From assembly GCA_002689445.1 (NCBI GenBank), contig NZGC01000081.1:82819-146818 (forward strand): a stretch of 64,000 bases of DNA. The letters are read 5' to 3'. The DNA is from Gammaproteobacteria bacterium (GTDB taxonomy: Bacteria; Pseudomonadota; Gammaproteobacteria; Pseudomonadales; Azotimanducaceae). Below are positions 48,692-58,673 of this stretch, piece by piece (position 1 is the stretch's first letter; each line of letters opens with the position of its first letter). The position numbers were made by a program, and so were the translations under genes. A model generated the notes under the pieces. The model was not told the origin of the DNA. It did not search any database and was given only the letters and a program-made list of their open reading frames with translations.

Positions 48692-51562
48692 TTAACTCCT
48701 CGATTGAATCGTTTCGAAATCAGAAGACCCGCCTTTCAGGGCCAGTGTCACGAGTGCTTCCTGTTGTGCCTGATGAATGCCCATCGTACCTGCTGCTGCA
48801 GCCGCAGACGGCTCTCGACCCGCGTAGGTTAAGTTCAGTTCAGTACTCACTCGATGCAGCGCTCGCCGAATGTGGTGCTGACTGCTATACCATGCGCCCT
48901 GGTTCATGGGTTCTTCCTGACACCAAACGGCCTCTTCCACCGAGGTAAAGTGTGATAATGCCGCACCCAGGGCTTCTTGAGGGAAAGGATAAAGCTGTTC
49001 AACGCGAAGTATCGCAACGTGGTTGAGCTGTTCTTGGTCACGTTGGCGCAGTAGGTCGTAGTAGACTTTACCACTACATATCACCAACCGTTTAACCGGG
49101 TCCGGATTCAGCAGTGCGCTGTCATCCATCAGAACCGTCTCAAACCGACCCTCGGTAAGTTCTGTCAATGGCGATACAGCTTCTGGCAAACGCAACAAGC
49201 TTTTAGGTGATAGGATGATCAGCGGCTTTCGGGTGGCTCTTATCATCTGACGGCGTAAAAGATGATAGATCTGAGCCGGTGTTGTCGGCACACACACCTG
49301 AATATTATGCTCAGCCGATAACTGCAAATATCGCTCCAGTCTGGCCGAGGAATGCTCAGGGCCAGCCCCTTCGTAACCATGAGGCAGCAACATCGTCAAA
49401 CCCGATAAACGCGCCCACTTGTGCTCACCACTGGTAATAAATTGATCAATGACGACTTGAGCGCCATTGGCAAAGTCACCGAATTGAGCCTCCCAGATAA
49501 CCAAGGTTTTAGGACTGGTTTGCGAGTAACCGTACTCAAAAGCAAGCACCGCTTCTTCGGAAAGCAAGGAATCATATAGTTGAAAAGTTCCCTCGGTCGG
49601 TAACTGTGCAATGGGGGTCAGTGCTGTGCCTGATCCCTGGTCATGAAGCACGGCGTGTCGATGCGCAAAGGTACCTCTGCCGACATCTTGGCCCGTTAGC
49701 CGGACATTAAAACCCTCCTCTAACAAAGTGGCGTAAGCCATCATCTCAGCAAAGCCCCAATTGCAATCACTCCGACCCTCTGCCATTGCCTGACGTTCTT
49801 CTAGGATCTTCTTCACTTGTCGGTGGGAATCCACTTCGGCACTGATCTCTAACATCTGTCGCGCTAATGTTTGAAAACGGTCATGATCGAATCGGGTATC
49901 ACAGTCAACGTCCCAATCCTTTCCGAGATGGGGCGTCCAATCAACGAACAGCGAGGTATCTGGCTCCTTCAAATAATCCCAAGCCACCGCTTTACCTTCA
50001 TCTAAAGCATCTCTGTAGGCGATGACTCGGCGCTCATACTCGGCCAGATCTATCGCCCCTTCTTTGATCAATTGCTGCGAAAATTGGCTGAGCACAGTGG
50101 GATGCTGACGAATCGCTTGATACATCTTTGGCTGAGTTATGGCGGGCTCATCACCCTCGTTATGGCCTCGCCGTCGATAACAAACAATATCGATCACCAC
50201 ATCTTTTTTAAAAGCCATGCGATAGTCGAGCGCCATTTGGCTGACGAACAACACGGCCAGCGGATCGTCACCATTCACATGAAAAATGGGGGCTTGAACC
50301 ATCTTCGCCACCTCTGTGCAGTAGTGCGTAGACCTTGCATCTTCCTGCTTGCTGATGGTGTAGCCGATCTGATTGTTAATAATCACGTGGATCGTGCCAC
50401 CCGAGTAAAACCCTCGCGTTTGGGACATTTGAAAGGTCTCCATAACGACCCCCTGTCCAGCAAAAGCGGCATCCCCATGCACATTAATGGCCAACACTTT
50501 GTCACCCTCAGAATCTCGACGCCGATCCATACGCGCTCTCACCGATCCTGCAATGACTGGCGCTGCGATTTCTAAATGACTGGGATTAAAACCTAGGGCC
50601 AGGTGCATCTCCCCTCCTGGCGTCATCAGATTTGAGGAAAACCCTTGGTGATATTTAACATCACCAGAACCTTCCGTCTGCTCATAGCGGCCCTCAAATT
50701 CGTCGAATAGCGTTGCGGGATCCTTGCCCAGCAGATTAACCAAGACATTCAATCTTCCGCGATGCGCCATGCCAATCACTGACTCGACCACACCTGATGC
50801 TCCGGCTCTATGAATTAATTCGGCCAAGCAACAAATGAAAGTTTCAGCACCCTCCAAACCGAACCGCTTGGTTCCGGGGTATTTCTTACCTAAATACAGT
50901 TCTAATCCTTCTGCTGCCAATATCCGGTCTAGTAGGCGCCGCTTGGTTCCGTGACCATAATACGGCTGGGCGCGAGTACCCTCCATTCTGTCTTGCACCC
51001 AATTGAGCTCAACCTGATCGCTGATGTGCATGTATTCCGCACCAATCGATCCGCAGTAGGTTTCCTCAAGCGCAGCAACAATTTCAGATAGCGATGCTTC
51101 GGGCTTTCCTAGCGCCAGCGAACCCACCTGGAACAAGGTATCCCTGTCAGCATCGGATAAGCCATGATGTTCTAAGGTCAAGGATGGGACTGCCTCTACC
51201 GCCGCCAGTCCCAGAGGATCTAGCTTTGCCTTGAGATGCCCTCTTCTTCGATAGCCATTGATTAATTCGCCAACCGCAAACTGTTTGCGTTCATGATTCG
51301 AGGAGACTGATGAGGCAGACGCCGGCACCACGCGGGACTGGTTCTTGGCCAGCAGTAGAAAGTGATCTTTGACCGTGGCGTGGGATAGATCATCGGCAGC
51401 GCTTTCAGCTGCGTTGGACAGGCTTTCGAAGTATCGTCGCCACTCTTCAGGACATTGTTCAGGATCTTCTAGAAAATCCTCGAACATCGTCTCCACATAA
51501 CTGGCGTTGCCACCAGAAATGTGACCGCTGCGCCAAAGTGCCTCCATGGAGCTTTCAGCCAT
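48692..51562 (-). CDS. sucA: 2-oxoglutarate dehydrogenase E1 component
   Basis: Thiamine-diphosphate enzyme of 956 residues that decarboxylates 2-oxoglutarate. N-terminal E1o extension (YVETMFEDFLEDPEQCPEEW), then AHRGRLNVLVNLLGK, HGDAAFAGQGVV and the ThDP-binding VDIVCYRRRGHNEGDEPA, and the C-terminal half with FEYGYSQTSPK and LPHGYEGAGPEHSSAR. Full length. ATG at 51562; 88 bases after sdhB. Confidence 0.97.
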   Translation of the reverse strand: MAESSMEALWRSGHISGGNASYVETMFEDFLEDPEQCPEEWRRYFESLSNAAESAADDLSHATVKDHFLLLAKNQSRVVPASASSVSSNHERKQFAVGELINGYRRRGHLKAKLDPLGLAAVEAVPSLTLEHHGLSDADRDTLFQVGSLALGKPEASLSEIVAALEETYCGSIGAEYMHISDQVELNWVQDRMEGTRAQPYYGHGTKRRLLDRILAAEGLELYLGKKYPGTKRFGLEGAETFICCLAELIHRAGASGVVESVIGMAHRGRLNVLVNLLGKDPATLFDEFEGRYEQTEGSGDVKYHQGFSSNLMTPGGEMHLALGFNPSHLEIAAPVIAGSVRARMDRRRDSEGDKVLAINVHGDAAFAGQGVVMETFQMSQTRGFYSGGTIHVIINNQIGYTISKQEDARSTHYCTEVAKMVQAPIFHVNGDDPLAVLFVSQMALDYRMAFKKDVVIDIVCYRRRGHNEGDEPAITQPKMYQAIRQHPTVLSQFSQQLIKEGAIDLAEYERRVIAYRDALDEGKAVAWDYLKEPDTSLFVDWTPHLGKDWDVDCDTRFDHDRFQTLARQMLEISAEVDSHRQVKKILEERQAMAEGRSDCNWGFAEMMAYATLLEEGFNVRLTGQDVGRGTFAHRHAVLHDQGSGTALTPIAQLPTEGTFQLYDSLLSEEAVLAFEYGYSQTSPKTLVIWEAQFGDFANGAQVVIDQFITSGEHKWARLSGLTMLLPHGYEGAGPEHSSARLERYLQLSAEHNIQVCVPTTPAQIYHLLRRQMIRATRKPLIILSPKSLLRLPEAVSPLTELTEGRFETVLMDDSALLNPDPVKRLVICSGKVYYDLLRQRDQEQLNHVAILRVEQLYPFPQEALGAALSHFTSVEEAVWCQEEPMNQGAWYSSQHHIRRALHRVSTELNLTYAGREPSAAAAAGTMGIHQAQQEALVTLALKGGSSDFETIQSRS

Positions 51563-51650
51563 TGCTTACCACCTTGATTGCCAAGTGGATATTGTATCCA
51601 ACCTAACGACTTGAGGGTAAGGAAAAAGCCAAACTTATGCGATGGATTGG

Positions 51651-52355
51651 CTAGACAGCTCGTTCCATCAACATATTACGGATGTGGCCAATGGCTCGAG
51701 TCGGATTGAGACCTTTGGGACACACGCTGACACAATTCATAATGCCTCGGCATCGGAACACGCTAAACGGGTCTTCTAGAGAGGAAAGTCGCTCTTCGGT
51801 TGCTGTATCTCGACTGTCAGCAATAAAACGGTAAGCTTGCAGCAAGCCTGCGGGACCAATGAATTTATCCGGGTTCCACCAAAAGCTGGGGCAGGAGGTT
51901 GAACAACAGGCGCACAAAATACATTCATAAAGACCGTCGAGTTTCTCTCGATCTTCCGGGCTCTGGAGTCGCTCCATCTTGGGAGGCAGTGTATTGTTGA
52001 CGAGGTAAGGCTGAACCTTTTTGTAGTTATCGTAAAATTGGGTCATGTCGACGACAAGATCCCTAACTACTGGCAATCCGGGCAAAGGTCGGATCTTTAA
52101 CTTCCCGCCTTTAGCGACTTCAGATACGGGGGTGATACAAGCAAGCCCGTTTTTACCATTCATATTGACGCCGTCAGAGCCACAAACACCCTCACGGCAG
52201 GAGCGCCGGTAGGTCACCGAGGCGTCCTGCTCTTTGATCAGCGCCATGACATCCAGAACCATCAGATCTCGACCCTTGGGTACATCCACATCGAAATCCT
52301 GCATATAAGGCCGGTCATCTGTCTCCGGATTAAATCTGTACACACTGACTTGCAT
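51651..52355 (-). CDS. sdhB: Succinate dehydrogenase iron-sulfur subunit
   Basis: Carries electrons from the flavin to ubiquinone through three clusters: [2Fe-2S] in SCREGVCGSDG, [4Fe-4S] in CILCACCSTSC and [3Fe-4S] in CRGIMNCVSVCPKGLNP. 234 residues with the ATG at 52355, chosen because a GAGGGA site lies six bases before it; an ATG two codons upstream overlaps that site. It is 103 bases after sdhA. Confidence 0.96.
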   Translation of the reverse strand: MQVSVYRFNPETDDRPYMQDFDVDVPKGRDLMVLDVMALIKEQDASVTYRRSCREGVCGSDGVNMNGKNGLACITPVSEVAKGGKLKIRPLPGLPVVRDLVVDMTQFYDNYKKVQPYLVNNTLPPKMERLQSPEDREKLDGLYECILCACCSTSCPSFWWNPDKFIGPAGLLQAYRFIADSRDTATEERLSSLEDPFSVFRCRGIMNCVSVCPKGLNPTRAIGHIRNMLMERAV

Positions 52356-52458
52356 GGTCATTCCCTCATCAAATCTTGAATATTCATTCTTATTCCGGCA
52401 TCGCACTCATCGAGCCCTGCATCGCCAGAACGCTAACTTTCCTTAAAACCTTCGAATC

Positions 52459-54234
52459 TTAATAACTCCGAATTTTGGGCTCAAAAGTGTCGACGGTTTT
52501 GGGTGTAAAATTCACCGAGCGCTTACTGAGCGTTTTGGTTTGAGGATTGTAGATAGAATGGGCTAACCAATTGTCATCATCCCGTTCCTGATAATCATCC
52601 CTGGCGTGAGCCCCTCGACTTTCTTTACGACCTTCCGCACTCACTGCCGTTGCCTCAGCAATCTCTAGCAAATTGTCTAACTCCAGGGCCTCTAAACGAG
52701 CCGTATTGAAGGCTTGAGATTTGTCGCCTAAGTAGGCCTGCTCAATTCGCTCCCTGAGGGATTTCAGCGCTTCAATACCCGCCTGCATCGGCTCTTCTTT
52801 TCGGAAGACGCCAAAGTTCAATTGCATGCAGGCTTGGAGCTCCCGTTTTAACTCTGCGGGAGACTCGCCACTGGCATCGGATTCGTTCCAGCGATTCAAT
52901 CTCGCCATTGAGGCGTCAATGTCAGTTTCAGACGACTCATCCAATGCAATCCCAGAGCTGAGCGCTTCATTAATGTAAAGACCTGCGGCTCGTCCAAAGA
53001 CCACTAAATCGAGCAGTGAATTTCCACCCAAACGATTAGCACCATGTACCGACACACAAGCTGCTTCGCCGACGGCATAGAGGCCATCGATGACTTGGTC
53101 CCGACCTTCGGCGTCTACCATGATAGCCTGACCATGAATGTTAGTGGGCAAGCCACCCATCATGTAGTGACAGGTTGGAACCACGGGAATCGGTTCTTTT
53201 ACGGGGTCAACATGCGCGAAGGTCTTTGACAATTCTACGATGCCAGGCAATCTGGAATGCAGAATATCCTCACCCAAATGATCCAGCTTCAGAAAGACGT
53301 GATCGCCATTCTCGCCAGCCCCTCTGCCCTCCAATATCTCCAGCACCATGCTTCTTGCAACCACATCGCGACCTGCTAGGTCTTTGGCATTGGGCGCATA
53401 GCGTTCCATAAAACGCTCACCATCTTTATTGATCAGGTAACCGCCTTCACCTCGACACCCTTCGGTTACCAAGGTGCCAGCCCCAGCGATTCCTGTGGGA
53501 TGAAACTGCCACATTTCCATATCCTGCATCACGAATCCGGCGCGAAGTGCCATACCAGTACCGTCGCCGGTATTCATCAGAGCATTGGTGGTCGAGGCAT
53601 ATATCCTTCCTGCGCCTCCTGTAGCCAGCACTGTGGCTTTGGATTTGATGTAACAGGTTTCACCGGTTTCCATACAAATCGCGATCACGCCGGTCACCGC
53701 GCCTCTCGCGTTCTTCACGAGATCGACAGCGAACCATTCGCTGAAGATCGTCGAGCCCGCTTGCACATTGCCTTGGTAGAGCGTGTGCAGTAACGCATGG
53801 CCCGTTCGATCCGCCGCTGCGCAGGTTCGAGCAGCCTGACCCCCTTTACCGAAGTCCTTGCTTTGACCGCCAAAGGGACGCTGGTATATCCGTCCATTCT
53901 CTTTGCGAGAAAAGGGTAGCCCCATGTGCTCGAGTTCGAAAACTGCCTCCGGACCAACGCTGCACATGTACTCGATCGCATCCTGGTCCCCAATATAATC
54001 CGACCCTTTGACCGTGTCATACATATGCCACCGCCAATCGTCATTCGGATCTTCACTGGCGATTGCGCAGGTGATTCCACCCTGCGCGGAAACTGTGTGT
54101 GATCGAGTAGGAAACACTTTAGAAACGATGGCTGTCTTGTGTCCCGACTGCGCAAGTTGTAAACCAGCGCGCAGGCCTGAACCCCCACCGCCTACGATGA
54201 TAGCGTCAAATTCTAGCGTCGATAGTGTCGACAT
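52459..54234 (-). CDS. sdhA: Succinate dehydrogenase flavoprotein subunit
   Basis: Oxidises succinate to fumarate with covalently bound FAD. 591 residues from the ATG at 54234. FAD-binding [11 protein letters not shown], covalent-FAD histidine His46 in [11 protein letters not shown], active-site HPTGIAGAG and the catalytic Arg region [18 protein letters not shown] two codons upstream is part of the sdhD stop region and is not the start. Confidence 0.97.
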   Translation of the reverse strand: MSTLSTLEFDAIIVGGGGSGLRAGLQLAQSGHKTAIVSKVFPTRSHTVSAQGGITCAIASEDPNDDWRWHMYDTVKGSDYIGDQDAIEYMCSVGPEAVFELEHMGLPFSRKENGRIYQRPFGGQSKDFGKGGQAARTCAAADRTGHALLHTLYQGNVQAGSTIFSEWFAVDLVKNARGAVTGVIAICMETGETCYIKSKATVLATGGAGRIYASTTNALMNTGDGTGMALRAGFVMQDMEMWQFHPTGIAGAGTLVTEGCRGEGGYLINKDGERFMERYAPNAKDLAGRDVVARSMVLEILEGRGAGENGDHVFLKLDHLGEDILHSRLPGIVELSKTFAHVDPVKEPIPVVPTCHYMMGGLPTNIHGQAIMVDAEGRDQVIDGLYAVGEAACVSVHGANRLGGNSLLDLVVFGRAAGLYINEALSSGIALDESSETDIDASMARLNRWNESDASGESPAELKRELQACMQLNFGVFRKEEPMQAGIEALKSLRERIEQAYLGDKSQAFNTARLEALELDNLLEIAEATAVSAEGRKESRGAHARDDYQERDDDNWLAHSIYNPQTKTLSKRSVNFTPKTVDTFEPKIRSY

Positions 54235-54236
54235 AA

Positions 54237-54605
54237 TCAATTACCCCACAAAATTTTAATACCCCAAAGCACATAAGCAACCAGCAGGAGGCCACAGACT
54301 ACTTGGTAGATTCCGCGTAATTGATCACCCTTTGGTCCCATGGTTCGACCTCTCAGGTAATCCGTTCCTACTGTCCACATCCCGATCCAAGCATGGGCGC
54401 AGGTCGCAAGCAGCGTTACCAGCGTCGCCAACTGCATCCAGGTCTGGCCGAAAAGCGCGGACCAAACTTCAAAAGAAAGATCGCTCGTGAACAGAACGAA
54501 ACCGAGTAAAAACACCACGTAAGCTGCCATCACGTAAGATGACATTCGCTGAATGTACCAATCGCTGACACCGTTTTTCGAAAAACTTGTGACTTGGGTG
54601 ACCAT
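54237..54605 (-). CDS. sdhD: Succinate dehydrogenase membrane anchor subunit
   Basis: A 122-residue protein with three membrane helices that, with SdhC, anchors the enzyme and forms the quinone site and haem pocket. [18 protein letters not shown] contains the conserved haem/quinone residues. The ATG at 54605 is preceded by GGAGAGG. Two bases separate it from the sdhA start. Confidence 0.94.
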   Translation of the reverse strand: MVTQVTSFSKNGVSDWYIQRMSSYVMAAYVVFLLGFVLFTSDLSFEVWSALFGQTWMQLATLVTLLATCAHAWIGMWTVGTDYLRGRTMGPKGDQLRGIYQVVCGLLLVAYVLWGIKILWGN

Positions 54606-54645
54606 TTCCTCTCCTTGCTTGAATTGCTACGCCACTGAAACCGTT

Positions 54646-55032
54646 TTAGATGACCCAGTAGGCGGCTAAACCCATCAAAATTGCCGATACCGCAAGCGTA
54701 ATTCTTGCTGCCCAAGTTGCCGCCAACAGCGACTCCGCATCACTACCGTCTAAAATCAGATGCTTAACACCAGCTACGAAGTGGTAAGCCAGTGCCGATA
54801 GCAGCCCCCAAGTGATGACCTTGCCGACCGCGCTATTCATCCAAGTCTTTACGGTTTCAAATCCAGCTTCTGATGAGAGGGAGACTTCGAGGGCATAGAG
54901 TAAAACGGCTAAGCCGACAAACAAGACAACCCCTGCTATCCGATGGGAAATTGACGCCAGCGCTATCACTGGCCAACGAAACTGTAGTAAATCTCCTATT
55001 CCGACATTGATCGGACGTTGATCCCTTTTCAC
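54646..55032 (-). CDS. sdhC: Succinate dehydrogenase cytochrome b556 subunit
   Basis: A 128-residue three-helix membrane protein. RPINVGIGDLLQFRWPV, SISHRIAGVVLF and YHFVAGVKHLILD are the SdhC signatures; the last holds the haem-ligand histidine. GTG start at 55032 with a GGGAGA site. First gene of sdhCDAB-sucAB-lpdA-sucCD, divergent from gltA. Confidence 0.95.
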   Translation of the reverse strand: MKRDQRPINVGIGDLLQFRWPVIALASISHRIAGVVLFVGLAVLLYALEVSLSSEAGFETVKTWMNSAVGKVITWGLLSALAYHFVAGVKHLILDGSDAESLLAATWAARITLAVSAILMGLAAYWVI

Positions 55033-55461
55033 TTATTTTCTCCCATCATCTCCATTGGATTAACCGCTCAGACCAAATCCCAGCTCTGCTTGAGGGTTTG
55101 GAGCCCGCCCCCAGCCGCGACCTATTAAGTTATTTTGCCATTCCAGTTTAAGCGTCGTCTGCTACTATTGTTCCTACTTATAGCGCGTCTGTGCTGGCGC
55201 TTCGTTCGGTTCCATACCCCAAGATAAGCCCCGAAACTTGTCACCGTAACCACACATCTTGGCGAGCTGCTTGCGCGCTGCATGATAGTAGCTAGCCTCG
55301 AAAAAAACAACGCGACAAACCAGTTTTCCGGGGCCATAGCCTTTACATGACGTGACCATTTTGCTTACATGTAGCCTCTTTTGAACTCCTGGCCTCATGA
55401 CCGCATCAAGGCGACCCGATGCGCTCAAGACAGGTATTACTACTTTGTACGAGTGACCCTT
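55033..55461. promoter_or_regulatory. Divergent control region between sdhC and gltA
   Basis: The 429-base gap must hold promoters for both TCA transcripts. For gltA, TTTACA (55342-55347) and TTACAT (55365-55370) are exactly 17 bases apart. For sdhC I see only weak matches. No gene is supported; overlapping minus-strand frames at 55125-55479 show no family features. Confidence 0.4.
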
Positions 55462-56742
55462 ATGAAACATACCGTTCAAATCACTATCGATGGCGTCACC
55501 AGCGATCTGCCTGTTTTGGAGGCTTCAGTCGGTCTGGATGTCGTGGATGTGCGTAGCCTCATCCAGAAAGGTCTTTACACCTATGACCCGGGCTTTCTGT
55601 CAACCGCTGCCTGTGAGTCCGCCATCACCTACATCGATGGTGATGCCGGAGTGCTCACCTATCGGGGTTATCCCATTGAGCAACTGGCAGATCAAGCAGA
55701 GCACCTAGAAGTTTGTTATTTACTGCTTCATGGGGAGCTGCCATCGGCGAGTGAATTCGCTGCCTTCAAGCAAGATATTGCAGATCGAATGCCGATTGAC
55801 GAGCATTTCGCAAACTTATTTTCGGGGTTCACCAGCGAATCCCACCCCATGTCGATGCTCTGCGCAGCGGTGGCTGGTCTTGCCGCCCAATTTCACGATG
55901 GCCTCGACATTTATAGCGCCGAGCACCGCTTGGAATCCGCTAAACAGTTGATTGCTAAAATTCCAACCTTAGCGGCCATGAGCTATCGCAAGTCAATCGG
56001 TGCAGCTTTCGTGCCTCCAGATCCGTCACTCGGTTATGCCGAAAATTTTCTGAATATGTGTTTTGGTACGCCAGGGCAAGCCCCTAATGTCAGCGCGACC
56101 TTGGCAAGCGCGCTAGATAAAATCTTTATCCTGCATGCTGATCACGAGCAAAATGCGTCAACGTCGACCGTCAGGATAGCCGGATCAACCGAGGCTAATC
56201 CTTATGCCGCTATTGCTGCTGGTATTGCCGCGCTATGGGGCCCCTCTCATGGAGGCGCCAATGAAGCGGTGCTCGATATGTTGAATGAAATTGGCAGCGT
56301 TGATCGCGTCAGTGAATTTGTGGCTCGTGCTAAAGATAAAGAGGACCCCTTCAAGCTGATGGGCTTCGGTCATCGCGTTTACAAAAACTTTGATCCAAGA
56401 GCGACGGTGATGCAATCGAGCTGTCACGCCGTGCTCGCCGAGCAAGGGGTTGAGAACGAGCCGCTGCTAGAGGTTGCAAAGGCGCTTGAAACCATTGCTA
56501 GAGAGGAAGATTACTTCATCGAGCGGCGGTTGTACCCGAACATTGACTTCTACTCCGGAATCACGCTCAAAGCCATGGGGATTCCAACCCCGATGTATAC
56601 CGCGCTTTTTGCCCTTGGACGCATGCCGGGCTGGATTGCGCATTGGTCCGAAATGTTGAGCGCCCCCTTCAAAATTGGTCGGCCCCGGCAGCTCTACCTA
56701 GGACCGGCCAGTCGGGATTTTATCCCCTTAAATGAACGCTGA
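55462..56742 (+). CDS. gltA: Citrate synthase
   Basis: Condenses acetyl-CoA with oxaloacetate, the entry to the TCA cycle. 426 residues from the ATG at 55462, almost the length of E. coli GltA; the frame runs 27 codons further upstream from a TTG but that part is not conserved. The catalytic triad is visible: His263 in GPSHGGANEA, His304 in GFGHRVYKNFDPR and Asp362 in YPNIDFYSG. It is of the type II, hexameric, NADH-sensitive class by length and N-terminal domain. Confidence 0.96.
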   Translation: MKHTVQITIDGVTSDLPVLEASVGLDVVDVRSLIQKGLYTYDPGFLSTAACESAITYIDGDAGVLTYRGYPIEQLADQAEHLEVCYLLLHGELPSASEFAAFKQDIADRMPIDEHFANLFSGFTSESHPMSMLCAAVAGLAAQFHDGLDIYSAEHRLESAKQLIAKIPTLAAMSYRKSIGAAFVPPDPSLGYAENFLNMCFGTPGQAPNVSATLASALDKIFILHADHEQNASTSTVRIAGSTEANPYAAIAAGIAALWGPSHGGANEAVLDMLNEIGSVDRVSEFVARAKDKEDPFKLMGFGHRVYKNFDPRATVMQSSCHAVLAEQGVENEPLLEVAKALETIAREEDYFIERRLYPNIDFYSGITLKAMGIPTPMYTALFALGRMPGWIAHWSEMLSAPFKIGRPRQLYLGPASRDFIPLNER

Positions 56743-56795
56743 GCCTTAAAACCGCCAGCCCCTTGCTAATGAACTGAAAACTGAGGTATTTATTC

Positions 56796-57314
56796 GTGTC
56801 CCTATCAGCGATTATTACGACCAACAAAGGTCCGATTACCATCAACCTTTACCCCGAACAAACACCTAAGACCTGTGCAAATTTCGTCAATCTCGCACAG
56901 AAAGGCTACTACAATGGCCTCTCTTTTCACCGCGTCATCGGCGATTTTATGATCCAAGGCGGCTGTCCGCTAGGCACCGGAACAGGTGGGCCAGGCTATC
57001 GGTTTGAAGACGAATTTAGAGCAGACCTGAAACACGACCGCCCAGGCATTTTATCCATGGCCAATGCAGGACCCGGTACCAATGGCAGTCAATTTTTTAT
57101 CACGCATGTGCCGACACCGCACCTCGACGGTAACCACACTGTTTTCGGTGCCGTTGATGCAGAATCCGATCAAGCAGTGGTTGATGCGATTCGACAAGGG
57201 GATCAAATCGAAACCATTGACATCGAGGGCGATGCAGAGAGTCTGCTCGAGGGCGTTCAAGAGGATGTTGCCCAATGGAATGAAGCTTTAGCCGAAGCTT
57301 TTCCGGACTTATAA
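56796..57314 (+). CDS. ppiB: Cyclophilin-type peptidyl-prolyl isomerase
   Basis: Cytosolic cyclophilin of 172 residues without signal peptide. [15 protein letters not shown] holds the catalytic arginine; [21 protein letters not shown] contains the substrate pocket. GTG start at 56796 with a GAGG site. It is 53 bases after gltA and may be read from it. Confidence 0.93.
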   Translation: MSLSAIITTNKGPITINLYPEQTPKTCANFVNLAQKGYYNGLSFHRVIGDFMIQGGCPLGTGTGGPGYRFEDEFRADLKHDRPGILSMANAGPGTNGSQFFITHVPTPHLDGNHTVFGAVDAESDQAVVDAIRQGDQIETIDIEGDAESLLEGVQEDVAQWNEALAEAFPDL

Positions 57315-57357
57315 GTTCCTTGGGAGACTCAACAGCCTTTGGTGACGCTTTCTTCTC

Positions 57358-58329
57358 GTGCGAGGCGTAATTCTTGACGCTCTGAGTTTGGGCGCCAATG
57401 TTGCGCTTGATCCCATTACTCAGCTCTTGGACCACTGGACCGTCTTCGATGCTACACGAGAGGAAGCGCTTTACGATCGACTGGTCGGCGTCGATATTGT
57501 GTTGACCAACAAGGTACCTTTGCACCGTGCCTGTTTAGCGGATCACCCTAGCCTTAAGTTCATCAGTGTGATGGCAACTGGCACCAACAATATCGATATA
57601 GCCGCAGCGGCTGCGCAAGGCATTCAGGTTGCTAATGCCGTTGACTATGCGACGCCCTCAGTCTCTCAGCATACCTTTGCGCTCATTTTGAACCTTGCGA
57701 CTCAACAACCCCGATATTTCACAGATACCCAAGAGGGCAAATGGCAAGATAGCCCTGTATTCTGTCGCCTCGACTATCCCATCACCGAGTTAACGGGAAA
57801 AACTTTAGGGATTATTGGGTGGGGGGCTCTAGGTCAGGCAGTAGCGCGATTGGCAGAAGCCTTTGGTATGCGAGTGGTCGCTGCTGAGCCTCAGGCAAAA
57901 ACTGACCCTAACAAACACCAGCCACCGGTCAACCGATTACCCCTTGAACAATTGCTTGCGACGGCTGATGTGGTGACCCTTCATTGTCCTCTTACCCCAG
58001 CCAACCAACAGCTCATGAATGCTGAAACCCTGTCGCAGATGAAGCCCAGTGCTTTTTTGATCAACACAGCAAGGGGAGGACTGGTTGACACGCAAGCTCT
58101 ACTCAATGCGCTTGATGCAGGCGGCATTGCTGGGGCCGCCATTGACGTTTTGACCGAGGAGCCCCCCTTAACTGACGAGCTCATGCTGGCTGTGCCTCGG
58201 CCCAATTTGCTGATCACTCCTCATAATGCTTGGGGAGCCATCGAGTCCCGGCAGCGCCTAGTGCATCAAATGGCTGAGAATATTCAGGCCTATTTACAAG
58301 GCGAACCGATCAGACTGGTTCAGGGCTGA
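57358..58329 (+). CDS. D-2-hydroxyacid dehydrogenase, glycerate dehydrogenase-like
   Basis: NAD-dependent dehydrogenase of 323 residues. The N-terminal part (ATGTNNIDIAAAAAQGIQVANAV) resembles hydroxypyruvate reductase HprA. The NAD site is GIIGWGALGQAVA (first glycines as G-W-G), and the catalytic Arg, Glu and His are in NTARGGLVDT, DVLTEEPP and TPHNAWG. The expected reaction is hydroxypyruvate to D-glycerate, but this family is broad. GTG start at 57358 is fixed by the short conserved N terminus. Confidence 0.88.
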   Translation: MRGVILDALSLGANVALDPITQLLDHWTVFDATREEALYDRLVGVDIVLTNKVPLHRACLADHPSLKFISVMATGTNNIDIAAAAAQGIQVANAVDYATPSVSQHTFALILNLATQQPRYFTDTQEGKWQDSPVFCRLDYPITELTGKTLGIIGWGALGQAVARLAEAFGMRVVAAEPQAKTDPNKHQPPVNRLPLEQLLATADVVTLHCPLTPANQQLMNAETLSQMKPSAFLINTARGGLVDTQALLNALDAGGIAGAAIDVLTEEPPLTDELMLAVPRPNLLITPHNAWGAIESRQRLVHQMAENIQAYLQGEPIRLVQG

Positions 58330-58673
58330 GATTTTTTGTCGACGGGTCACTTTTGGCTCATACCTCTCGACCCCAGCGACGGTCGCCCGCCCAAAGTTGC
58401 CAAACTCGAGGTAATGGCTACCCAAGAGACAGCGGATTCACAGAGACACCCATTCATGATTCTTGATGTAAGATGTTTGGATCTTAATGCTCGACTCGCA
58501 ATTTTTTACCCGCTGACGCTGATTTCAACCCCTAAACCGGTCAGAGCGCTGCCCGTCAACCGGTATGATGCGGCCTTCGCATCCTCAGGTTGAGATGCTA
58601 CACAGGGAACACTGACAACCTAGACCATCGATTCCGCCTTCATCGCGGGATGAATCGCAGGTGCTATACTCCA
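58330..58673. other. Intergenic region before the type I secretion genes
   Basis: About 340 bases. A frame of 85 codons from a TTG at 58336 has no recognisable feature or good ribosome site. TATACT at 58665-58670 resembles a -10 box but would put transcription start inside the next gene. Confidence 0.45.

Noticed and set aside
58336-58593. 85-codon frame before the secretion genes
   Set aside because: TTG start without ribosome site, no recognisable features.
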